A DNA stretch of 64,000 nucleotides. Source: Virgisporangium ochraceum. GTDB lineage: Bacteria > Actinomycetota > Actinomycetes > Mycobacteriales > Micromonosporaceae. The notes under the pieces are model-generated. The model ran no database searches. It saw nothing but the letters and a program-made list of their open reading frames with translations, and was not told the origin of the DNA. Positions 36,086-43,324 of this stretch are shown here, piece by piece (position 1 is the first letter of the stretch; each line of letters starts with the position of its first letter). The translations under genes were made by a program, and so were the position numbers. The DNA is taken from assembly GCF_016863655.1 (NCBI RefSeq), contig NZ_BOPH01000003.1, positions 21,142-85,141 on the forward strand. Reading direction: 5' to 3'.

Positions 36086-36554
36086 AGCGCACCTGCCCAC
36101 CCGAGGGGACAGAGAGCGGATCCGGCTGGCCGGTCGCGGCACGGTCGGCGGCGGAGACCGCGGCGGCGGCAGCCGCACGGGCTTCGTCCAGGGCGGCCTG
36201 GACCTCCAGGTACCTGGCGGCGGTCATGGCGTCGGTGCCCCGGTAGCGGGTCGCGACCATACGGGCGGCTTCGACCAGGATCTGTGTGGCGTTGGCGTAG
36301 CCGGCCAACTGGTTCACGGCCGCCTGCAGGCAGGACGTGTAGCGCTCACGGGCAGCCTGCACGTCGGGGCTCTCGTGGCCCATTCCGAAGTAGGAACCCG
36401 TCTGGTAGATCCTCATCAGGCCGATGGCCTGCGGTTCGTAGTTGGCCCGGAGCTCACCCTCGATGGAGCCGGCGAACGTGTCCAGGCCACTGACGTCGAC
36501 GTCGATGGCGGTCAGCCCGGGGACCGAGCTGGCCGGGTCGTCGAATTCTGGCAT
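36078..36554 (-). CDS. Small helical ESX-like protein
   Basis: 158 residues, mostly alpha-helical: LDTFAGSIEGELRANYEPQA, then ARERYTSCLQAAVNQLAGYA and VQAALDEARAAAAAAVSAADRA. Size, position and lack of a signal peptide suit an ESX substrate or chaperone-type partner, but there is no clear WXG motif. It is the first gene of the three-gene unit, with ATG at 36552-36554. Its composition is normal for the genome, unlike the two genes after it. Confidence 0.6.
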   Translation of the reverse strand: MPEFDDPASSVPGLTAIDVDVSGLDTFAGSIEGELRANYEPQAIGLMRIYQTGSYFGMGHESPDVQAARERYTSCLQAAVNQLAGYANATQILVEAARMVATRYRGTDAMTAARYLEVQAALDEARAAAAAAVSAADRAATGQPDPLSVPSGGQVRFE

Positions 36555-36621
36555 GCGAGCCTCCCCAGATCCGCGGCGCCAAATCTAGCCGATTCGTCGG
36601 CCGTGTGTAACTAGGTGATTG

Positions 36622-37347
36622 CTAGCTGTGGATGACCCGGGTGCGGGTACGGGTTCGGCGCATGATCTGGGCGACGCTGGGATAGCGGGCTTCGATGTCG
36701 GCCAGGGGGCGGACGGGGAGGTAGCGGCCGGCCGCGGCGACGGTGATCGACGGGGGCAGACGGTTGGTGACCTCGAGCCACAGCTCGTTCGGACCCAGAA
36801 GCCAGCGCATCGGGCCCGGCAGGCGTGGGTGCACGGCGGCTCCGTAGTAGTCCGTCAGGCGTTCGTTCCAGCGGTCGCACGAACGGGAGTCGAAGACCGC
36901 CGCCAGCAGGTCGAGGTCGGGTTCGGCCACGGCCAGGTCGAGCCGGACCACGCGCACGGGCGCACCCTGGACGAACGCGCCCAGCCGGCCGGACAGGACC
37001 CACGGGACCGTCGCCAACTCGTCGAATGCGAGGTGGAACGAGTCGACGACGGCGAGGCGGTCGTCGTCGGACAGCGACAGGACGTCGTCTATCTCGTCGT
37101 CGAGGGCTACCAGGTCGGGGCCGATGGGTTCCACGTCGACAGTCACCTTCAGGTCGAGGATCGCGAACAGGCGCTCGATGACGTCGGCGGTGGGTGCCCG
37201 GACACCGCGCTCGACCTGGGACACCCACTGCTGGCTGACGTGCAGGATCTCGGCGACGCGAGCCTGGCTCATGCGCCGACGCAGGCGCTCGTTGTGGAAT
37301 CTCCACCCGAGCCTCGAAGCCAGGCTGGCCGTCGACATGCGGGACAT
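36622..37347 (-). CDS. XRE-family regulator with an extra C-terminal domain
   Basis: 241 residues. The N-terminal Cro/C1 helix-turn-helix is complete (MSQARVAEILHVSQQWVSQV, then ERGVRAPTADVIERLFAIL). The region from 100 on is a distinct alpha/beta domain (VVRLDLAVAEPDLDLLAAVF, NRLPPSITVAAAGRYLPVRP) that I cannot assign. Similar two-domain proteins occur as toxin-antitoxin-type or AbiE-like regulators, but no partner toxin is seen. It is 67 nt upstream of the ESX-like trio and could control it. A 9-mer matching the DnaA box TTATCCACA lies at about 37390-37398, just upstream. Confidence 0.75.
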   Translation of the reverse strand: MSRMSTASLASRLGWRFHNERLRRRMSQARVAEILHVSQQWVSQVERGVRAPTADVIERLFAILDLKVTVDVEPIGPDLVALDDEIDDVLSLSDDDRLAVVDSFHLAFDELATVPWVLSGRLGAFVQGAPVRVVRLDLAVAEPDLDLLAAVFDSRSCDRWNERLTDYYGAAVHPRLPGPMRWLLGPNELWLEVTNRLPPSITVAAAGRYLPVRPLADIEARYPSVAQIMRRTRTRTRVIHS

Positions 37348-37414
37348 CGTGCACCGCGGCAGACCGGCCGCACCAGGGTGACTTGAGAGCTGTGGATAAC
37401 CCGGTGACGGGTTA

Positions 37415-38197
37415 CTACAAAGTGCAGTTCAGCGTGAATTCGGCCGTCCGCAGGACGCCGCCGATCGAGAAGTCGAAGAACGCACGGTAGGTTCCGGGAC
37501 CGGGTGGCGTGACCCAGAACCGCACCTCGCGCCCGTCCGCGCGGGCCGCGTCCTCCGGGTGCACGTGCACGAACGCCAGGTCGCCGGTCCGCACCAGCAC
37601 GAGGTGCCCGTACGCACCGAGATACCGGGCCAGCGGTCCGGTCGAGACCCGCAGGGTCAGCGGCTCCGTGCCGCCCGCACGCAAGCCACCCTCGACGGTC
37701 ACCGAAACACCCGAAATGCCCAAAATGGCCGGGCCCAGCGGAACCGGCGAAAACGCACCCGCCACCGACACGAACGAACCGGCAACGGCATCGACCCCGC
37801 CAGCGGCGAAGTCGGCGAACACCCGCCACGTACCCGGCGCGCCCAGCGTCAGCGGAACCGACCACGTCCCGTCCGGACCCATCGACGGATGCAGGTGCTG
37901 GTACCCGGTCAGATCCGACCGCACGACCACCACGTGCATCCGCTCGTCGTGCCTGACCGCGAAGTCCGTCACCGTCTCGCCGGCCGCACCGACCACCCGG
38001 AACCGCAGGTCGCGGGCGGAGCCCAGAGGAAAGTCCGACGCTTCGAGAGCCAACGAATATTCGGGACCCGCATGCGCGTGGTCGGCCGGCGCGGGCGCGG
38101 GACGGGGAACCGACCCCTTCCCCACGAAGTACCCGCAGAACAGCGCCAGCAGCACACCGACCATGAACACGGCCCCTCGCCGGGCGACGGGATCCAC
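37415..38197 (-). CDS. Membrane-anchored, His-rich extracytoplasmic protein, unknown
   Basis: 260 residues. One N-terminal transmembrane helix (about 10-27, FMVGVLLALFCGYFVG), a Pro/Ala linker, then two similar beta-rich domains. Each carries a His-containing strand pair: HDERMHVVVV with YQHLHPSMG in the first, and AYGHLVLVR with FVHVHPEDA in the second. Each is followed by a G-T-(W/Y)-R strand (PGTWRVFADF, PGTYRAFFDF). The duplicated HxHP pattern suggests copper or other metal binding outside the membrane (inference). It follows the RecQ-like gene by 4 nt. Confidence 0.65.
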   Translation of the reverse strand: MDPVARRGAVFMVGVLLALFCGYFVGKGSVPRPAPAPADHAHAGPEYSLALEASDFPLGSARDLRFRVVGAAGETVTDFAVRHDERMHVVVVRSDLTGYQHLHPSMGPDGTWSVPLTLGAPGTWRVFADFAAGGVDAVAGSFVSVAGAFSPVPLGPAILGISGVSVTVEGGLRAGGTEPLTLRVSTGPLARYLGAYGHLVLVRTGDLAFVHVHPEDAARADGREVRFWVTPPGPGTYRAFFDFSIGGVLRTAEFTLNCTL

Positions 38198-38201
38198 GGG
38201 T

Positions 38202-40286
38202 CTACCCGTTCAGTGCCAACGCGAACGGCAGCACCATCGGCGCACCGGCCAGCCGCAGCGCCCGGGCACACATCGCCATCGTCCACCCGCTGTCGACGAA
38301 GTCGTCGACGAGCAGCACAGGGCCGTCGAAGGACAGCGCCGGCAACGCGATCGAGTCGTACAGTCCCCGCACCCGCTGGGCGCTGTTGACACTCGACGAC
38401 AGCGTCGCCATGACCTCCACCGAGCCGAGCACGGGCAGCCGTCCCACCGCACCGATCCGCGACGCCAACGACGTCACCAGCGACGGCCGCGACCGCGACG
38501 CCACGAACACCACCGACGTGGGACGCGCCGGCCAGGCGTCGTCGCCGCGGGCCCAGGCCGCGAGCGACGACACCACGCCGGAGAACACCTCGTCGGGCAC
38601 CGGCGCGTCGGCGCTGACCGCGCGCCGCAACCGGTCTCCCCACCCGAGGTCGGACAGCCGGCCCACCGCCCGGCCGGGTGCGGCCTGCTCCGACGGCGGA
38701 ATCTTCCCCGACAACGGCACGCCCACGGCGTTGAGACCCGTCGGCCACATCTTGCGGACCGCGATCTCCACACCCGTCCGCCCCAGGTGCGACGAAGCGA
38801 CATCGAGAGCGGCAGGAGAAACGGACGTCGGATACCACTCGCCGGCGCACCCGTCGCACCGCCCGCACGGGGCCGCGCCCGGGTCGTCGAGGCAGCGGCG
38901 CAGGAACTCCATCCGGCAGCCGACGGAGCCCTGCGCGTACGAGCGCATCGAGTCCTGCTCCGCGACGCGGGCCGCGTCGATGCGGGCGTACCGGGCCGAG
39001 TCGTGCTCCCAGGGCGCTCCGGTGGCGACCCAGCCGCCCCGGACCCGGCGGACCGCGCCGTCGACGTCGAGCACCTTGAGCATCAGCTCGAGCCGGCTGC
39101 GCTTGAGCTCGACCCGCGCCTCCAGCGCCGGCGTCGACAGGGGCTTGTCCGACAGCACGGACAGCACGTTGTGCACCTGGTCCGCCGGAGGGAACGCCAG
39201 CGACGCGAAGTACCGCCAGATCGCCTCGTCCTCGGGCCCCGGCAGCAGGAGGACGTCGGCCGAGGAGACGGCCCGTCCCGCGCGCCCGACCTGCTGGTAG
39301 TAGGCGATCGGAGACGCCGGCGCGCCGAGGTGGATCACGAAACCGAGGTCGGGCTTGTCGAAGCCCATCCCGAGCGCCGACGTGGCCACGAGCGCCTTGA
39401 TGCGGTTGTTGAGCAGGTCGTCCTCGGCAGCGCGCCGGTCGGCGTCCTCCGACTGTCCGCTGTAGGCGGCCACGGCGATGCCGCGGGCGCGGAGGAAGGC
39501 CGCGGTGTCGGCGGCGGCCGCGACGGTGAGCGTGTAGATGATGCCCGAGCCGGTCAGCGACGGAAGGTGGTCGGCGAGCCACGCCAGCCGGTGGGCGGGC
39601 GACGGCAGGCGCAGCACGCCCAGCCGCAGCGACTCCCGGTCGAGCGACCCGCGCAGCACCAGCGCGTCACCCAACTGCTCCGCCACATCGGCGGTCACCC
39701 GGCTGTTGGCGGTGGCGGTGGTGGCCAGCACCGGAGTGTCGGGCGCCAGGCCGGACAGCAGCGACCGCAGCCGCCGGTAGTCGGGGCGGAAGTCGTGACC
39801 CCAGTCCGAGACGCAGTGTGCCTCGTCGACCACGAGGAGGCCCACCGAGGAGGCCAGCTTCGGCAGGACATTGTCGCGGAAGTCTGGATTGTTCAGCCGC
39901 TCCGGGCTGATCAGCAGCACGTCCACGGTCCCCGCCGCGACGGCGGCCGAGATGTCGTCCCACTCGTCGAGGTTGGCCGAGTTGATCGTGCGGGCGTGGA
40001 TGCCGGCGCGGGCGGCCGCGTCGACCTGGTTGCGCATCAGCGCCAGCAGCGGCGAGACGATCACCGTCGGCCCGGCGCCCCGTGCCCGCAGCAGCGACGT
40101 GGCGATGAAGTAGACCGCCGACTTGCCCCACCCGGTGCGCTGTACGCAGAGCACCCGCCGGTGCTCGGAGACCAGCGCGGAGATCGCCGCCCACTGGTCG
40201 GGCCGCAGCTCGGCGGAGTCGCCGGCCAGACGCCGAAGAACAGCGCTGGCGGAGTCGTGCAGAGCGGAGTCGTGCAGAGAAGTCAT
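38202..40286 (-). CDS. RecQ-like DNA helicase fused to a phosphoribosyltransferase domain
   Basis: 694 residues. SF2 RecQ-type core: motif I QRTGWGKSAVYF near 49-60, DEAHCVSDWGHDFRPDY, ATTATANSRV, VATSALGMGFDKPD and YYQQVGRAGR. A Cys cluster (CGRCDGCAGEW) gives a short zinc-binding module; no HRDC domain is seen. The last 130 residues form a phosphoribosyltransferase fold with the PRPP loop VLLVDDFVDSGW at about 657-668. The pairing points to a helicase tied to nucleotide or PRPP status, but the linkage is not understood. ATG 40284-40286 overlaps the FHA gene's stop. Confidence 0.9.
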   Translation of the reverse strand: MTSLHDSALHDSASAVLRRLAGDSAELRPDQWAAISALVSEHRRVLCVQRTGWGKSAVYFIATSLLRARGAGPTVIVSPLLALMRNQVDAAARAGIHARTINSANLDEWDDISAAVAAGTVDVLLISPERLNNPDFRDNVLPKLASSVGLLVVDEAHCVSDWGHDFRPDYRRLRSLLSGLAPDTPVLATTATANSRVTADVAEQLGDALVLRGSLDRESLRLGVLRLPSPAHRLAWLADHLPSLTGSGIIYTLTVAAAADTAAFLRARGIAVAAYSGQSEDADRRAAEDDLLNNRIKALVATSALGMGFDKPDLGFVIHLGAPASPIAYYQQVGRAGRAVSSADVLLLPGPEDEAIWRYFASLAFPPADQVHNVLSVLSDKPLSTPALEARVELKRSRLELMLKVLDVDGAVRRVRGGWVATGAPWEHDSARYARIDAARVAEQDSMRSYAQGSVGCRMEFLRRCLDDPGAAPCGRCDGCAGEWYPTSVSPAALDVASSHLGRTGVEIAVRKMWPTGLNAVGVPLSGKIPPSEQAAPGRAVGRLSDLGWGDRLRRAVSADAPVPDEVFSGVVSSLAAWARGDDAWPARPTSVVFVASRSRPSLVTSLASRIGAVGRLPVLGSVEVMATLSSSVNSAQRVRGLYDSIALPALSFDGPVLLVDDFVDSGWTMAMCARALRLAGAPMVLPFALALNG

Positions 40287-41545
40287 CAGGACGAGTGTGC
40301 CCGAAGCGCCACCGTCGGCGCGTCGGCGAGCACCGAGAGCACGTCGCGGGCCGACACCGGCCCGCCGACGACGCGGCGGTTGCCCGGCACCAGTTCGACC
40401 CCGGTGTACAGCTCGATGCTGTCGTGCCGGCCCAGCGCGTACCGCTGGCCCTCGTACAGGCGCACCGACTCGCCGGCCTCGCCCGGGCCGCCGCGGTGCC
40501 AGACCACCGTGCCGTTCTCGCCGACGCCGGTGACCACGAGCCCGCTGTCGATGATCTCCAGCGTCAGATGCCGGTCGGCGATCCACGACGACGCGCCCTC
40601 GTGCAGCCACAGCTTCAGGGAGATGTCGGCGTCGCGTCCCACGTGGACGGGCGCGGCGGCCGTGACCGGGAACCGCAGCCGCACGGTGTCCTCGATCACC
40701 ACCGCGACCGGGTACTCGGCCGGCCGCGAGCCGGCATCGGTGAGCGGACGCTCGTGCCGCGGGCACGACGGCACGCCCTTGAGCAGCCGCGGCACCGGTT
40801 CGCCCAGCTCACGGTCGGCGCCGAAGCTCGGGCACAGGTCCTCCGAGCACCGCCACGACCGGGCCAGCAGGGTGGCGCCGAGGCTGCTGGGCGAGGCCGC
40901 CGGCTCGATGGCGCGGGTGCTCACCCTGGTCTGGGGCTGGCGGGCGCGCGGCTGGAACACGCGGTCGCCCGTGTCGGGCGTCGCGGCGGTGGTGGCGTAG
41001 CGGCCCACGCTCCGCACGTTCCCCGTGGGTGCCGAGTCGGGCTCGGCGCCAGGGATGAGCACGGCCTTGCCGGGCCGCCGGTCGAGCCGCAGCACCCGCT
41101 CGGGGCTGTCGCCGAGCCACGGGAACCGGTCTGCGTACTGACGGTAGTTCCGGCGGGCGATCACCGGCATGCCGGTGAAGTCGGCGACCTCGATCACGCG
41201 GTCGCCCACCATCGGCACCGCCTCGATGCGGCCGCTGTCGAGCCAACGGCCGAGCACCATGCGTTCCTTCGACGTGAGCGCCTGATCGGAGATCAGTTCA
41301 CGACCGGCGACGGGATACAACATCGCGGCGCCGTCGAGGAGGTACTGCGCCAACGCGTCGAGCACCATGCCGACCCGCAGCAGGTTGACCGGTCTACCAC
41401 CGTCAAGTTCCTGGAACCGTGCGACGTCGGCGAGATCAACCACCGCCTGCGCCAGCGTGATATCAGTGGTCAGGCGCTGCTCGACCGTGTCCATCACCCG
41501 GCTGACCTCGAACCGCACGGTTCCTCCTCCCGTCGACGCCATCAA
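40286..41545 (-). CDS. FHA-domain protein with Cys motif
   Basis: 419 residues. The N-terminal 170 are helical (LTTDITLAQAVVDLADVARF, LRVGMVLDALAQYLLDGA), then a linker. Next is a possible zinc motif CSEDLCPSFG ... PSCPRHERPL, and a C-terminal FHA-like beta sandwich at about 285-375 (VHVGRDADISLKLWL, WIADRHLTLEI, VTGVGENGTVVWHRGG). FHA domains read phosphothreonine, so the upstream Ser/Thr kinase is a natural partner. It overlaps the RecQ-like gene. Confidence 0.78.
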   Translation of the reverse strand: MMASTGGGTVRFEVSRVMDTVEQRLTTDITLAQAVVDLADVARFQELDGGRPVNLLRVGMVLDALAQYLLDGAAMLYPVAGRELISDQALTSKERMVLGRWLDSGRIEAVPMVGDRVIEVADFTGMPVIARRNYRQYADRFPWLGDSPERVLRLDRRPGKAVLIPGAEPDSAPTGNVRSVGRYATTAATPDTGDRVFQPRARQPQTRVSTRAIEPAASPSSLGATLLARSWRCSEDLCPSFGADRELGEPVPRLLKGVPSCPRHERPLTDAGSRPAEYPVAVVIEDTVRLRFPVTAAAPVHVGRDADISLKLWLHEGASSWIADRHLTLEIIDSGLVVTGVGENGTVVWHRGGPGEAGESVRLYEGQRYALGRHDSIELYTGVELVPGNRRVVGGPVSARDVLSVLADAPTVALRAHSS

Positions 41546-41647
41546 ACACCCTAGGCGGTCGAGGGAAACGAGGAAACGCTCCCCATGGAGGGGTCGGACG
41601 TTCAGTCAGCGGTCGGTCGTCCCCATCGCCATCGTCGTCGTCATCGG

Positions 41648-43264
41648 TTACCTGTCCTTCTTGCCCTTTCCCGGGCCGGAATTGCCGTGCGCGGGATCCT
41701 TGCCCGGCTTGGGACCGGCGGCGGGGCCGGCGGGTCCACCGGCGGCGGGACCGCCGGGTGTCTTTTCGCCACCCGTCACCACCACCGGCGGCGGTGCCGC
41801 GGCACCGACGAGCTGTTGGGTGCACGGGTACCCGGCGAGCTCGAATCCGCTCGGCATCGGGTTTCCGGTCGCGTACGAGCCGACCAGCGACACCGTCGCG
41901 GTCGCACCGGCGTCCAGTGGCGTCGAGGAGTCCAGCCGCACAGCGCCACCGTCCTGTGTGGACTGAGCGCCGGTCACCGACAGGATCTTCTGGTCGCCGC
42001 CGTAGTCGAACGCCAGTGCCCACTGGGGAAGCGCCGCAGAACCGGTGTTCGCGACCGTCAGGTCCACAATGAACTGTCCACCGGTGTCCACGCGCGTCCG
42101 GTACTCGACCCGGCATCCCGGTTGCGGCGCCGGCGGTTCCGCGTCTCCCGCACCCGCGCCGACGGCGGCCTGCGCGGTCGGCGCGACGGGTGTGTCGGGT
42201 CCGCCGCACGACACCGCGCCGAACGCCGCCACGGCCGCCGCAACGCCGAGCACACCCACACCGGCCGCGGTCGGTCGCGGCCGCCGCATGAGCGGCCCAG
42301 AAAGTGGTAGGGCCGCGCGAAGGCGGGCCACCGTCGTGGAGAGCTTCAGGCGCAAGGGGACGCGCAATGCCTGCGTCTGCGTCAGGAGGCCCGACGGCGA
42401 ACCCGCGCTCGCGTCCGCTCGCGCCGGGAGCGTGACGACCGGGATCCGCAGACCGGTCACCGACGCGAGGGTCCGGGCGATCTCCTCCGCCGACGGCCGC
42501 ATGGTCGGCCGCTTCGACAGGCTGCGCCGGCACATGCTCGCCACGACGGCCGGCAGGCCCGCGATCTTCGGCAACGGCGTGGGATCGACGTAGCAGTGTG
42601 CCCGCAGCATCTGCGTCGTGGTGTCGGCGTCCCACGGAAGGTCACCGGTCAACGCCTTGTACAGCACCAGTCCGAGGGCGTACACGTCGCTCGCGGCGTC
42701 GGCCGGTCCGCCGTCGAGGCGCTCCGGCGCGAGGTAGGCGGGCGTCCCGTAGACCTGGCCGGGCTTCTCCGACGTGTCGCCGGCCTCGGCGGAGATACCG
42801 AAGTCGACGAGCTTCGCGCCGGTGGCGGTGAGCATGATGTTGGCCGGCTTCACGTCGCGGTGCACGAGCCCGCGTTCGTGTACCGCCGCGAGCGCGGCGG
42901 CGACCTGCGAACACAGCTCGACGGCGGCCCGCCACGGCATCGCGCCCCCGGACAGGAGCTCGTCGAGCGGCTCGCCCTCGACGAGCTCCATCACCACGAA
43001 CGGGACGGTGCGGCCGTCGACCTCGGACTCGCCGTAGTCGTAGACGTCGGTGATGTACGGGTGGTTGAGCCGGGCGGCGGCGCGGGCCTCGGCGCGGATG
43101 CGTTCCCGGGACGCGGGGTCGGTGGAGAACTTCGGCGCGAGCAGCTTCACCGCGACCGGGCGGCCGAGCACGTCGTCATGGCCGCGCCACACCACGGACA
43201 TGCCGCCGGCGCCGAGGCGCTCGACCAGCCGGTACCGGCCCGCGAGGCAGTCCAGCCCATCCAT
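41648..43264 (-). CDS. Transmembrane Ser/Thr kinase with extracellular CBM2-like domain
   Basis: 538 residues. Kinase domain about 10-265: GAGGMSVVW loop, Lys40, HRDVKPANIM (Asp137), DFGIS at 154-158 and GTPAYLAPE. One transmembrane helix lies at about 333-352. Residues 384-481 resemble a family-2 cellulose-binding module: framing Cys384 and Cys481, VDLTVANTGSAALPQWALAF, then GYPC. The tail is Gly/Pro/Lys-rich. PASTA repeats, the usual outer domain of such kinases, are absent. It probably senses or holds onto a polysaccharide. ATG 43262-43264. It leads the block with the FHA gene 102 nt downstream. Confidence 0.9.
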   Translation of the reverse strand: MDGLDCLAGRYRLVERLGAGGMSVVWRGHDDVLGRPVAVKLLAPKFSTDPASRERIRAEARAAARLNHPYITDVYDYGESEVDGRTVPFVVMELVEGEPLDELLSGGAMPWRAAVELCSQVAAALAAVHERGLVHRDVKPANIMLTATGAKLVDFGISAEAGDTSEKPGQVYGTPAYLAPERLDGGPADAASDVYALGLVLYKALTGDLPWDADTTTQMLRAHCYVDPTPLPKIAGLPAVVASMCRRSLSKRPTMRPSAEEIARTLASVTGLRIPVVTLPARADASAGSPSGLLTQTQALRVPLRLKLSTTVARLRAALPLSGPLMRRPRPTAAGVGVLGVAAAVAAFGAVSCGGPDTPVAPTAQAAVGAGAGDAEPPAPQPGCRVEYRTRVDTGGQFIVDLTVANTGSAALPQWALAFDYGGDQKILSVTGAQSTQDGGAVRLDSSTPLDAGATATVSLVGSYATGNPMPSGFELAGYPCTQQLVGAAAPPPVVVTGGEKTPGGPAAGGPAGPAAGPKPGKDPAHGNSGPGKGKKDR

Positions 43265-43324
43265 GGGATCTGTCGTGCCCCCGGGACCGGTGCCCTACAC
43301 AACCTCGATGGTCTCGATTCGCAC

